A DNA stretch of 64,000 nt. Origin: Paenarthrobacter sp. DKR-5 (GTDB lineage Bacteria; Actinomycetota; Actinomycetes; Actinomycetales; Micrococcaceae). Below are positions 27,302-35,382 of the stretch, piece by piece; position 1 is the stretch's first letter, and every line of letters begins with the position of its first letter. The notes beneath the pieces were generated by a model. That model was not told the origin of the DNA. It saw only the letters and a program-made list of their open reading frames with translations, and ran no database searches. The position numbers and the translations under genes were made by a program. Location of the stretch: NCBI RefSeq assembly GCF_018531425.1, contig NZ_JAHBOI010000005.1, positions 310,001 through 374,000 on the forward strand, given 5' to 3'.

Positions 27302-28045
27302 ATGTGCGGACGATTCGTGAGGAAACAGTCCAAGGCCGAGATCAGGAAGGCGTTCCAGATCTCCGTTGACGAGGCACCCGAGCTGGGTCCCTCGTACAAC
27401 GTGGCCCCGACCCAGAGCATCGACCTGGTGCGCGAACGCCCGGCCCGCGACGGGAAGGAAAAGGCCCGGGAGCTGGACGCCCCGAAATGGGGGCTCGTTC
27501 CCGCGTGGGCCAAGGACCCCAAAATCGGGGCCAGGACCATCAACGCACGGATGGAGACCATCACGGAGAAGCCGATGTTCCGGCACGCTGCACTCAAACG
27601 GCGCGGGATCGTCCCGGCGTCGGGGTATTACGAGTGGATGAAGAACCCGGACGGGTCCAAGACTCCGATCTACCTGCACCCCGAGAACGAGGACGAGCTG
27701 CTTGGCTTCGCTGCGCTGTACGAGTTCTGGCCCGATCCCACCAAAGCGGAAGATGACCCGGGGAAGTGGCTGATGACCGCCACTATCCTCACCCGGGAGG
27801 CCACCGACGCCCTGGGCCATGTCCATGACCGGTGCCCGGTCATCCTGCCCGGACGGTTCATCGACTTCTGGCTCGATCCTGACCTGAAAGACAAAGAAGG
27901 GGTCCAGAAGCTGCTGCTCAACGTCCCTGAACCGCACCTGGTCCCGCGCGAGGTGGATAAGAAAGTCGGGTCGGTTCGGAACAACGGGCCCGAACTCATC
28001 AAACCCGTCACCGAGACCACGGCCCTGTTCAAAGCGGGGGAGTAG
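27302..28045 (+). CDS. SOS response-associated protein, YedK/HMCES family
   Basis: 247 residues. The start must be ATG 27302 because the family needs Cys2 exposed after Met removal (MCGRFVRKQ); the longer frame adds 16 residues that would block it. Other SRAP motifs: YNVAPTQ, PKWGLVPAWAKDP, TINARMET, GYYEW and the His in ALGHVHDRCPVIL. The protein forms a thiazolidine cross-link with abasic sites in single-stranded DNA at replication forks, protecting them. Single gene. Somewhat longer than E. coli YedK because of a loop near residue 60. Confidence 0.93.
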   Translation: MCGRFVRKQSKAEIRKAFQISVDEAPELGPSYNVAPTQSIDLVRERPARDGKEKARELDAPKWGLVPAWAKDPKIGARTINARMETITEKPMFRHAALKRRGIVPASGYYEWMKNPDGSKTPIYLHPENEDELLGFAALYEFWPDPTKAEDDPGKWLMTATILTREATDALGHVHDRCPVILPGRFIDFWLDPDLKDKEGVQKLLLNVPEPHLVPREVDKKVGSVRNNGPELIKPVTETTALFKAGE

Positions 28046-28199
28046 CCGGGGTTTGCGGGCTACTTGGTGACGACGGACTGCAGCTGTCAGCCCGCGCGGA
28101 TTTGCGCGGCGGGGCCGTCTCTCTCCTAAGCGCGTCCGTTTCTCCTCGACACACTTTTCAAAAGAGCCACAGAGATGCACCACGAAGATCTCGGATATG

Positions 28200-28229
28200 C
28201 GAAAACCCCCGGTTTCCCGGGGGTTTTCG
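28200..28229 (-). terminator. Terminator of tRNA-Ser(CGA)
   Basis: CGAAAACCCCCGG pairs perfectly with CCGGGGGTTTTCG; on the minus strand it lies directly behind the tRNA and carries a T-run within its 3' arm. Confidence 0.85.
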
Positions 28230-28230
28230 A

Positions 28231-28320
28231 TGGCGGTGACGGTGGGATTTGAACCCACGTTGGCTTTTACACCAAACAACATTTCGAGTGTTGCACCTTC
28301 GGCCGCTCGGACACGTCACC
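28231..28320 (-). tRNA. tRNA-Ser, anticodon CGA
   Basis: 90 nt on the minus strand. Acceptor stem GGTGACG/CGTCACC, anticodon arm CAACA-CTCGAAA-TGTTG giving anticodon CGA, a long variable arm typical of serine tRNAs, T-loop GGTTCAAATCC and an encoded CCA at the 3' end. Reads UCG codons. Confidence 0.95.
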
Positions 28321-28380
28321 AACGCGCCTACTTTACCGGGTGCACGCGGCTTAGCCCAAAACGGGCACCGCAGAGCCGGG

Positions 28381-28908
28381 CTAGAGCTCGACGACGTCGT
28401 TCTTGCCCGGGTCCGGGCGCTTGCCGGTGACCAAAGCGGCTGCCATCTTGAAGGCCGCGGCCACCCGCGGCTTGTCGTTGCTCCAGTATTCCGCGCTGTC
28501 CGCTTCCACGTGGATGAGGGCCACCTTGGGGTCGTCCTTGTCCTCGAACCACGGCTCCACCCAGGCGTTCCAGAGTTCGTCGATCTTGGCCTTGTCATGG
28601 CTTACCGTGGCCTTGCCGGACACCGACAGGTACCCCTTGCCGGTGTTCACCGCCACGTTCACCTGCGGGTTGGCCCGGATATCCGCCACCTTGGGTGAGG
28701 GGTCTTCGGTGAAGAACCACAGGTCTCCGTCGAACTCCGCCGCCTGCAGTGCCAACGGGCGGCTCACCAGCTGCCCCTCGCCGTTGACCGTGGTGAGCAC
28801 GGCGACATTTGCGGAGGCGAGGAGTTTCCCGACCTCTTCGCGGCCCTGTTCCTGGTTGTGTTCCTGGTTCTGGTCGGTCGGGCCGTGCGGTGCGGGGTTG
28901 TTGCTCAT
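28381..28908 (-). CDS. Pyridoxamine 5'-phosphate oxidase-like FMN-binding protein (general stress protein 26 family)
   Basis: 175 residues from ATG 28908, with AGGAGG nine bases upstream; the longer frame has no such site. Split-barrel flavin-binding fold: ANVAVLTTVNGEGQLVSRPL, DLWFFTEDPSPKVADI, NTGKGYLSVSGKATV and a C-terminal VEADSAEYW. Relatives are called general stress protein 26; they bind FMN and probably reduce or sense small molecules. The extreme N-terminus is Gln/Glu-rich and probably disordered. Divergent from the dehydrogenase operon. Confidence 0.85.
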   Translation of the reverse strand: MSNNPAPHGPTDQNQEHNQEQGREEVGKLLASANVAVLTTVNGEGQLVSRPLALQAAEFDGDLWFFTEDPSPKVADIRANPQVNVAVNTGKGYLSVSGKATVSHDKAKIDELWNAWVEPWFEDKDDPKVALIHVEADSAEYWSNDKPRVAAAFKMAAALVTGKRPDPGKNDVVEL

Positions 28909-29045
28909 CGGTGCTGCCTCCTGAGGTGTGAACGTCATTGTCTCGGCCCCATCATAAGCCTGCTTCCTATTTGCTGCGGGTTGCGGGCGATTGCTACGCT
29001 TCACGCTTTGCCAGCGGCATTCCTCCGGCTAGATTCATCAGCAGG

Positions 29046-30053
29046 ATGATCAATACAGAACATGACAACGAGGCAACCGCCTACTGGACAACGGCGGCAT
29101 GCAGCGGCGAGCTGCGCCGCGAAGACCTCCCCGCCGTCGGCCCCGGCGAAGCGTTGGTGCGTACCCTCTACTCGGGCATCAGCAAGGGGACCGAGCTGAT
29201 GGTCCACGAGGGCAGCGTTCCGGCGAGCATCGCCGAGAGAATGCGTTCGCCGCACCAGGAGGGCAGCTTCCCGGCGCCGGTGAAGTACGGCTACCTCTCC
29301 GTCGGAGTGGTCGAGCAAGGCCCGGAGGAGTGGCTGGGACGCACCGTGTTCTGCCTCTACCCGCACCAGGACCGCTACGTCGTTCCGCTCAGCGACCTCA
29401 CCGTCGTCCCGCCGGAGGTCCCGGCACGCCGGGCGGTCCTCACCGGAACCGTGGAGACAGCCGTCAACGCCCTGTGGGAAGCCGGACCGCGGCTGGGGGA
29501 CAGGATCGCCGTCGTCGGGGCCGGCCTGGTGGGCGGCATGGTCGCCGCGCTGTTGCGCTCGTTCCCGCTGCAGCGGCTCCAGTTGATCGACGTCGATCCC
29601 TCCCGGGGCGCGCTGGCTGAAGCCCTTGGTGTGGACTTCGCGCTCTCCGCGGATGCCGCCGGTGACTGCGACATTGTCTTCCACTGCTCGGCCTCCCAGG
29701 AGGGGCTCGAGCGCTGCCTGGAACTGGTCGGCGACGAGGGGGACATCATCGAGATGTCCTGGTACGGGAACCGGCGAGTCACCATCCCGCTGGGCGAGGA
29801 TTTCCACGCCCGCCGGTTGTCCGTGCGGGCCAGCCAGGTCGGCGTCGTCGCCAGGGCGCGCCGGCACCGCAGGACCGCGGCGCAACGGCTCGAGCTGGCG
29901 GTGTCGCTGCTGAAGGACCCGGTCTTTGACACCTTCATCACGGGCTGCAGCCCGTTTGCGCAGCTTCCCGACGCCGTGCACCGGCTGTCGGAGGGCGAAC
30001 TGGCGGCCCTGTGCCACGTCATCGAATATCCGCAGCCCGAGGAACAGAGGTAG
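29046..30053 (+). CDS. Zinc-type alcohol dehydrogenase superfamily protein of a PTPS-linked operon
   Basis: 335 residues from ATG 29046. Medium-chain dehydrogenase fold: GroES-like N-terminus (LYSGISKGTELM) and Rossmann motif VVGAGLVGGMVAAL near 165. The structural and some catalytic zinc cysteines of classical alcohol dehydrogenases are missing, as is usual for this subgroup. Followed within 5 bp by a pterin-synthase-like gene and then a glycosyltransferase, suggesting a small biosynthetic operon. Substrate unknown. Confidence 0.75.
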   Translation: MINTEHDNEATAYWTTAACSGELRREDLPAVGPGEALVRTLYSGISKGTELMVHEGSVPASIAERMRSPHQEGSFPAPVKYGYLSVGVVEQGPEEWLGRTVFCLYPHQDRYVVPLSDLTVVPPEVPARRAVLTGTVETAVNALWEAGPRLGDRIAVVGAGLVGGMVAALLRSFPLQRLQLIDVDPSRGALAEALGVDFALSADAAGDCDIVFHCSASQEGLERCLELVGDEGDIIEMSWYGNRRVTIPLGEDFHARRLSVRASQVGVVARARRHRRTAAQRLELAVSLLKDPVFDTFITGCSPFAQLPDAVHRLSEGELAALCHVIEYPQPEEQR

Positions 30054-30058
30054 AGAGT

Positions 30059-30445
30059 TTGTTCAGCCTGACAGTCCGAAGCCATTTCATGATCGCCCAC
30101 AGCCTGCCGGCGGAAGCCTTCGGCCCTGCGCAGGGCATGCACGGAGCGACCTTCGTCGCCGAGGTGACCTTCCGCAGAGAGGACCTCGACCGGAACGCGA
30201 CCGTGATGGACATCGGCGTGGCAAGCGAGGTGCTCGACGCCGTCCTCGCCGGCCTGAACTACCGCAACCTGGACGAACATCCCGACTTCACGGGCCAGCT
30301 CACCACGACCGAGGTGCTTGCCCGGTACATTGCCGAAGCCGTGGCGTCCCGGTTGACCGGGGTCGAGCTGGCCGGCATCGACGTCGTCCTGCGGGAAAAC
30401 CCCGACGCGTGGGCGGGGTATTCGCTGGACTTCGAGAACGCCTAA
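30059..30445 (+). CDS. 6-pyruvoyl-tetrahydropterin synthase / 6-carboxytetrahydropterin synthase (QueD) family protein
   Basis: 128 residues from TTG 30059, five bases after the previous stop. T-fold enzyme: SHFMIAHSL supplies a first histidine, MHGATFVAEV a second (HG-A pattern), NYRNLDEHPDFTG and TTTEVLARYIAE match the PTPS core, and a Glu near the C-terminus (VLRENPDAWAGY) binds the pterin. The canonical three-His zinc site is only partly visible (the usual HGHNY is HGAT), so the reaction may differ from QueD. No other queuosine genes are near. Confidence 0.8.
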   Translation: MFSLTVRSHFMIAHSLPAEAFGPAQGMHGATFVAEVTFRREDLDRNATVMDIGVASEVLDAVLAGLNYRNLDEHPDFTGQLTTTEVLARYIAEAVASRLTGVELAGIDVVLRENPDAWAGYSLDFENA

Positions 30446-30452
30446 CAGTCCC

Positions 30453-31460
30453 GTGGCGGCCCTTCGGCTGGTCGTTCCCGGCAACGTGATCCACCGTTCC
30501 GGCGGCAACCTTTACAACTCCCGGCTCGCCGACGCGCTGGGCGGCGCCGGCGCCGACGTCGAGATCCGCCGGGCCGACGGCGACTGGCCGGACGCGGGGA
30601 GCAGGGCCAGGGAACGCCTGACCATCCTGCTGCAGGGGTCCGGACCGGTGCTGGTGGACGGCTTGATCGCCTCCGGCGCACCGGACGAAATCCGGGCCGC
30701 CGTCCTCGCCGGCCGCCGCATCTGGGTGCTCGTGCACATGCCCGTCCTTGACGGGGAGGGCTTGGAACGCCGGGCCCTCGAAGCGGCGACCGGCGTTGTC
30801 TGCACCAGCTCGGACTCGGCCGAACGGCTGCGCACCCTGTACGGGCTGGAACGGATCGGCGTGGCGCTTCCCGGCACGGCGGCCGCCGCCGTGGCCACCG
30901 GGTCCCGGCCGCCGAGGATCGTGTCGGTGGCTGCACTGCTGCCCAACAAGAACCAGGACCTGCTGGTGCGTGCCCTTTCCTCGGTGCGGGACGCGGAGTG
31001 GACCGCCGAACTGGTCGGATCGACGACGGCGGATCCCGGCTACGTGCGGACCGTCCGCGCCACGCTCGCGGACCACGGTCTCGAGGGGCGGGTCCGGCTG
31101 ACCGGCGAGCTCGCGGGGGAGGAGTTGGAGCGCCACTGGGCGGCAGCAGACCTGAGCGTGCTGGTCTCCGGCACGGAAACCTTCGGGCTGGCAGTAACCG
31201 AATCCTTGGCGCGCGGCATCCCGGTGCTGGTGCGCGGGGGCACCGGCGCGGTGGAGGCCCTCGGGTCGGGCGGCGGACCCGCCCTGCCGGGCGCCGCCGT
31301 CGAGCTGGACGAGCATCCGGCGCCGCTGGCCGCCGTCCTCCGCCGCTGGTTGGAAGAGGAAGAGCTGCGCCGGTCCTGGCGCGAAGCGGCCCTCGCCGCG
31401 CGGACACGGCTGCCGGGCTGGGACGCGACCGCGCGGACCGTGCTCGAACTGCTCAGCTAG
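30453..31460 (+). CDS. Glycosyltransferase, GT-B fold, family 4-like
   Basis: 335 residues from GTG 30453, seven bases after the pterin-synthase-like gene. The C-terminal nucleotide-sugar half is clear: RIVSVAALLPNKNQDLLVRAL, LTGELAGEELERHW and ETFGLAVTESLARGIPV with the EX7E retaining-enzyme motif. The N-terminal half keeps the Gly-rich loop HRSGGNLYNSRLADAL. With the dehydrogenase and PTPS-like genes it may build a glycosylated pterin or similar cofactor. Ends 8 bp inside the convergent tadA gene. Confidence 0.82.
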   Translation: MAALRLVVPGNVIHRSGGNLYNSRLADALGGAGADVEIRRADGDWPDAGSRARERLTILLQGSGPVLVDGLIASGAPDEIRAAVLAGRRIWVLVHMPVLDGEGLERRALEAATGVVCTSSDSAERLRTLYGLERIGVALPGTAAAAVATGSRPPRIVSVAALLPNKNQDLLVRALSSVRDAEWTAELVGSTTADPGYVRTVRATLADHGLEGRVRLTGELAGEELERHWAAADLSVLVSGTETFGLAVTESLARGIPVLVRGGTGAVEALGSGGGPALPGAAVELDEHPAPLAAVLRRWLEEEELRRSWREAALAARTRLPGWDATARTVLELLS

Positions 31461-31959
31461 GCGGTCCTGCAGGCGGCCCGCTGTCCGGCCGTTCCTCCCG
31501 GTGGGCGGCGAAGAAGCTGCGCAGCAGGGCAGAGCATTCGCCGGTCCGCACCTCCGGGTACACCTCCACCCAGTGGTTGAGCCGCCGCTCGCGCAGGATG
31601 TCGAACACGGAGCCGGCCGCGCCCGCCTTCTCGTCCCAGGCGCCGAACACCACCCTCGGGATCCGCGCCAGCACCGTGGCGCCGGCGCACATCGCGCACG
31701 GCTCAAGCGTCACCACCAGGGTGCAGCCGTCCAGCCGCCAGGAGCCGAGCGCCGCAGCCGCCTGCCGGATCGCGACCACCTCGGCATGCGCCGTCGGGTC
31801 GTGCGTGGCCTCGCGTTCGTTCCGGCCGCGGCCCAGCACGGTGCCGTCCGGCCCGACGACGACGGCGCCGATCGGCACGTCCTCGGTGGCCAGGGCTTCC
31901 CGGGCCTCGTCCAGGGCAAGGCCCATCCACGCTTCGTGCTGCGGGTCCGCGGGGCTCAT
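31453..31959 (-). CDS. tadA: tRNA adenosine(34) deaminase
   Basis: 168 residues from ATG 31959 (MSPADPQHEAWMGLAL); the open frame continues far upstream but through the upp promoter and gene. Zinc cytidine-deaminase fold with HAE (His58, Glu60) and PCAMC (Cys88, Cys91). Makes inosine at the wobble position of tRNA-Arg(ACG), whose gene is also in this window (55438-55510), so that CGU, CGC and CGA are read. Essential in most bacteria. Convergent with the glycosyltransferase, overlapping by 8 bp. Confidence 0.93.
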   Translation of the reverse strand: MSPADPQHEAWMGLALDEAREALATEDVPIGAVVVGPDGTVLGRGRNEREATHDPTAHAEVVAIRQAAAALGSWRLDGCTLVVTLEPCAMCAGATVLARIPRVVFGAWDEKAGAAGSVFDILRERRLNHWVEVYPEVRTGECSALLRSFFAAHREERPDSGPPAGPPS

Positions 31960-32008
31960 GACTCCATCGTGCCCTATCGGCAGGGTCCGGTCCTGATAAC
32001 TTGGACCC

Positions 32009-32644
32009 ATGCGCGTTCTAGTTGCCGACCACCCTCTCGTCGCCCACAAACTCACGGTGCTGAGGGACAAGGACACCCCGTCGCCGGTCTTCCGGCAGCT
32101 GACGGAGGAACTGGTGACGCTGCTGGCGTACGAGGCAACCCGCGGCGTCCGCGTCGAGCCGGTGCAGATCCAGACCCCTGTGACGACGGCGGTGGGCACC
32201 GGTCTGGTGCGTCCGACCCCGCTGGTGGTGCCCATCCTGCGCGCCGGACTGGGCATGCTCGAGGGGATGACCCGGCTGCTGCCGACCGCCGAGGTGGGCT
32301 TCCTGGGCATGGCCCGCAACGAGGAAACCCTTGAGGCCGTCACGTACGCCGAGCGGCTGCCCGATGATCTGACCGGCCGCCAGGTCTACGTGCTCGACCC
32401 GATGCTTGCCACCGGCGGCACTCTGCGCGAGGCGATCAAGTTCCTGTTCAAGCGCGGCGCCTCCGATATCACCTGCATCTGCCTGCTGGCGGCCCCTGAA
32501 GGCCTGGAGGCGCTGAAGGAAGAACTGCACGACGCCGACGTGACGGTGGTGCTGGCCTCGATCGACGAGCGGCTCAACGAGAACGCCTATATCGTTCCCG
32601 GCCTCGGGGACGCGGGCGACCGGCTGTACGGCGTCGTCAACTAA
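32009..32644 (+). CDS. upp: Uracil phosphoribosyltransferase
   Basis: 211 residues, exactly the usual size. PRPP-binding loop [14 protein letters not shown] near 125, [13 protein letters not shown] near 75 and the uracil-binding C-terminal [16 protein letters not shown]. Converts uracil and PRPP to UMP (salvage). Divergent from tadA with a 49-bp gap that must hold both promoters. Confidence 0.96.
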   Translation: MRVLVADHPLVAHKLTVLRDKDTPSPVFRQLTEELVTLLAYEATRGVRVEPVQIQTPVTTAVGTGLVRPTPLVVPILRAGLGMLEGMTRLLPTAEVGFLGMARNEETLEAVTYAERLPDDLTGRQVYVLDPMLATGGTLREAIKFLFKRGASDITCICLLAAPEGLEALKEELHDADVTVVLASIDERLNENAYIVPGLGDAGDRLYGVVN

Positions 32645-32767
32645 GCCTCGCAACCCAGGGTCTACCGGCCACAGCTCGGTTTCAGCGGCTACCTATTCGC
32701 CGCACAGTCTCGCGGCGCACACTTGGATTATCAGTCAGCACTTGGTTGACCTTCGTCCAGGAAGGCG

Positions 32768-32929
32768 ATGATCCGGATGGCCCCGCAGCCAGCATCAGCA
32801 CCCCGCCCGCTCATTCCCTACCGCAGGACGCCCGAGCTCAAACCCCTGTCCGCGCGGTCCGTACGCTGGGTTCGGTCCGCGCAGCACCTGTTGAACGCCG
32901 TCGCGCCGCACCACCAGCACCGCGACTGA
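32768..32929 (+). CDS. Possible small basic protein of 53 residues
   Basis: ATG 32768 has AGGAAGG just upstream and the frame runs to TGA 32927-32929. The product is basic and Pro-rich at first (PLIPYRRTPELKPLSARS), then helical (VRWVRSAQHLLNAVAPHH). No family recognised. Coding potential cannot be proved; it lies 24 bp before the uridine-kinase-like gene and would be co-transcribed with it. Confidence 0.35.
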   Translation: MIRMAPQPASAPRPLIPYRRTPELKPLSARSVRWVRSAQHLLNAVAPHHQHRD

Positions 32930-32953
32930 GGCTCCTGAGGCGATAATCGACGG

Positions 32954-33574
32954 GTGCCCTCCTTCGCCCCGCTGACACCCGATGCGCTGGTGTCCCTGGT
33001 CGCTGACCGCTGCCTGGCCCGCGCCGGCCGGACCAGGGTAGCGGTCGACGGTGCCGAGGCGGCCGCACCCGGCGAGTTCGCAACACGGGTGGCCGCGCGG
33101 CTGCGCTCGGTAGGCCGCCCTGCGGAAGTGGTGGAGCTGGCGGATTTCCTGCTGCCGGCCTCCCAGCGGCTGGAGTTGGGACGCGAGGATCCGGACAGTT
33201 ACCGGGACCGCTGGTTCGACTACGCCGCGCTGGCCCGGGAGGTGCTGGATCCGCTCTCCGGGCCCGGGCCGGCGCAGTGGCTGCCGCGGCTGCGGGACCC
33301 GGCGACCGACCGCTCGATCCGTGCGCAGCGCCAGCCGGCTCCCGAGAACCTGGTGCTGCTGGTTGCCGGCCCGATGCTGCTCGGCCGCTGGCTGGACTTC
33401 GACCTGTCCGTCGCCCTGCAGGTGGACGAGCGCGTGCTGCGCGAACGCACCCCGGCGGAGCTGGGCTTCACGGTGGACGGCGTCCTTGAGCACGAGGCCG
33501 AGCTCGACGAGGAGCCGGACATCCTGGTGCGCTACAACCACCCCGAACGGCCCGCCGCCGCCCTCGCCAGCTGA
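32954..33574 (+). CDS. Uridine-kinase-like protein with degenerate P-loop
   Basis: 206 residues from GTG 32954. Overall arrangement follows the uridine kinase/AAA-like family: strand-loop TRVAVDGAEAAAPGEFATRV where a kinase would have GxxxxGK(S/T), then VVELADFLLP, DSYRDRWFDYAAL and LLVAGPMLLGRWLDF. The P-loop lysine is absent, so ordinary ATP-dependent kinase activity is unlikely. It may be a regulatory or ligand-binding relative. Nearby upp suggests a pyrimidine link, but the genes are not overlapping. Confidence 0.65.
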   Translation: MPSFAPLTPDALVSLVADRCLARAGRTRVAVDGAEAAAPGEFATRVAARLRSVGRPAEVVELADFLLPASQRLELGREDPDSYRDRWFDYAALAREVLDPLSGPGPAQWLPRLRDPATDRSIRAQRQPAPENLVLLVAGPMLLGRWLDFDLSVALQVDERVLRERTPAELGFTVDGVLEHEAELDEEPDILVRYNHPERPAAALAS

Positions 33575-33700
33575 GCAGGGGTACGGCGGACGGCCGGGCG
33601 CGTGCCTGCACGCGTGTCTGCGCGGGCGGAGCAGGGGCCGCCGGTAAAGTGGGACGGCGCCGCGCCCGGCGTCCTGCCCCGACCGTTGGAGGAGCCAGCC

Positions 33701-34459
33701 GTGTCCCCACTTTTCCGTACCGTCCGTCGAGCCGCCGCCTCCGGCCGGAGAGCTGCCGCCGCCGCGGCAGTGGCCCTGCTGCTGGCGGGCTGCGGCTACG
33801 GGGCCGGCGGCCAGGGTTCGCTGCTTCCCGGTGCGCCCGGACGGAGCGCGACGCCGGCGTCGTCATCCGCACCCTTGCCCCGGCAGGCGGCTCCCGCCAC
33901 CGCCGGCAAGGCTCTCGCCGCCCTGGCCGGGCTGCCGGTGAAGGGCCGCGCACCGAAGACCGGGTACAGCCGGGCGCAGTTCGGCGCCGCCTGGGCCGAC
34001 GTCGACCACAACGGCTGCGACACCCGCAACGACATCCTCAAGAGCCAGCTGACCGGCGTCGCCTTCGTTGGCACCAGCCGCTGCAAGGTGGCCCGCGGCA
34101 CCCTGGCGGACCCCTACACGGGAACCTCGATCGCGTTCGTGCGTGGCCAGGGCACAAGCGAGAAGGTGCAGATTGACCACGTGGTGGCGCTCAGCGACGC
34201 GTGGCAGACCGGGGCCCAGCAGCTGAGCGCCCAGCAGCGGCTCGCGCTGGCGAACGATCCGCGGAACCTGCAGGCGACGGACGGGCCCACCAACCAGCAA
34301 AAGAGCGACGGCGACGCCGCCACCTGGCTGCCGCCGAACAAGGCCTTCCGCTGCACCTACGTGGCCACGCAGATCTCCGTCAAGGCTGCCTACCGGCTGT
34401 GGGTGACCCAGGCCGAACACGACGCAATGGCGCGCGTGCTCGCCGCCTGCAAGGGCTGA
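33701..34459 (+). CDS. Lipoprotein with HNH/DUF1524-type nuclease domain
   Basis: 252 residues from GTG 33701, with TTGGAGGAG upstream. A lipobox LLLAGC at about residue 29 predicts membrane anchoring outside the cell; a Ser/Pro/Ala linker follows. The C-terminal domain has the HNH-like pattern of GmrSD/DUF1524 nucleases: IDHVVALSDAW, then NLQATDGPTNQQKSD and a late Cys. Four cysteines in the domain could form disulfides. Secreted nucleases of this type occur across actinobacteria; role may be nutrient DNA scavenging. Confidence 0.82.
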   Translation: MSPLFRTVRRAAASGRRAAAAAAVALLLAGCGYGAGGQGSLLPGAPGRSATPASSSAPLPRQAAPATAGKALAALAGLPVKGRAPKTGYSRAQFGAAWADVDHNGCDTRNDILKSQLTGVAFVGTSRCKVARGTLADPYTGTSIAFVRGQGTSEKVQIDHVVALSDAWQTGAQQLSAQQRLALANDPRNLQATDGPTNQQKSDGDAATWLPPNKAFRCTYVATQISVKAAYRLWVTQAEHDAMARVLAACKG

Positions 34460-34476
34460 TCGCTGCTGCAAACCCC

Positions 34477-34537
34477 GCGAACGGCCAGTTGCGGCGGCCT
34501 CCAGGCGTGGGAAGCCGCCGCAACTGGCCGCTCGTGC
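34477..34537. repeat. Intergenic hairpin repeat, copy A
   Basis: Inverted repeat with core GAACGGCCAGTTG and GGCGGC on the left arm (34477-34498) and its complement on the right (34514-34537), about 15-base loop. Nearly the same arms occur at 62581-62647 and a diverged version at 46167-46223. Confidence 0.7.
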
Positions 34538-34630
34538 GGATTAGCCCGCCGCGTGCCGGTGCGTGCCGGTCCTGTGCCTGTGCCGGTGCTGTGGAGCCGG
34601 GGCGGTGGGCCGGCACTAAGCCGTTAACGG

Positions 34631-34661
34631 CGTCGGACCCCGGAAAATCCGGGGTCCGACG
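34631..34661 (-). terminator. Terminator hairpin
   Basis: CGTCGGACCCCGGA pairs with TCCGGGGTCCGACG around a three-base AAA loop, 21 bp beyond the stop of the leftward transglycosylase gene. Confidence 0.8.
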
Positions 34662-34682
34662 GGCGCAAAGGGTGGCTGGAAC

Positions 34683-35375
34683 TCAGTACCAGTTGTAGGA
34701 GGTTTCGTGGTCCCAGGCGCCGCACGGCGAGCCGTAGCGGTCCTTGACGTACTGCAGGCCCCACTTGATCTGGGTCTGCGCGTTGGTCTTCCAGTCCGAG
34801 CCGGTGCTCGCCATTTTCTCCGCGGGCAGCGACTGGGCGATGCCGTAGGCCAGGCTGGACGGGTTGGTGGCGCTGGTGCGCCAGTCCGATTCCTTGGTCC
34901 ACAGCTGGGTGAGGCAGGTCATCTGGTCCGAGGACCAGCCGTAGTTGCCGAGGATGCTGGCGGCGTAGGCCTTCGCCGCGTCCGGGTTGTCCACGGCGAC
35001 GGCGGGTGCCGGGGCGGGGATCTCCTTCACCGACGACGACGCCGCACGGGTGTCCGCAGCGGGTGCCTCGGTCTTGGCGGGGGCCGGCTTGGACGCCGTC
35101 GGCGTCGCGGACGCCGGGGCTGCAGCCGAAGCCTTCGCCGTCGGAGTGGCGGCGGCCGACGGAGCTGCCGAGGGGCTCTCGGTCGGAGTCGTCATCGCGG
35201 CGCTCGACACGTCGATCGCGGAACTTTGGCCGGCGACGCCGATGCTGACGGCCACGCCGCACACGGCGGTGACCGCGGCGACACGCTGCACACGGGTGCC
35301 GGTGCGGGCGAGCTTGGACAGCGCCGATTTCTTCTTGACTACAGGGGCCCGGTGGCGGGCGATGTTTTTGCGCAC
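34683..35375 (-). CDS. Secreted transglycosylase-like cell-wall protein
   Basis: 230 residues from GTG 35375, with GAGAGG upstream. A long basic N-terminus and one hydrophobic segment (about 32-52) form a signal peptide or anchor; an Ala/Thr/Pro linker of about 75 residues spans the wall; the C-terminal ~85 residues are a transglycosylase-like domain: LTQLWTKESDWR (Glu as catalytic acid), NPSSLAYGIAQSLP, QIKWGLQYVKDRYGSPC, ending at NWY. Probably cleaves peptidoglycan during growth or resuscitation. Its leader is a c-di-AMP riboswitch. Confidence 0.88.
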   Translation of the reverse strand: MRKNIARHRAPVVKKKSALSKLARTGTRVQRVAAVTAVCGVAVSIGVAGQSSAIDVSSAAMTTPTESPSAAPSAAATPTAKASAAAPASATPTASKPAPAKTEAPAADTRAASSSVKEIPAPAPAVAVDNPDAAKAYAASILGNYGWSSDQMTCLTQLWTKESDWRTSATNPSSLAYGIAQSLPAEKMASTGSDWKTNAQTQIKWGLQYVKDRYGSPCGAWDHETSYNWY

Positions 35376-35382
35376 GACAATT

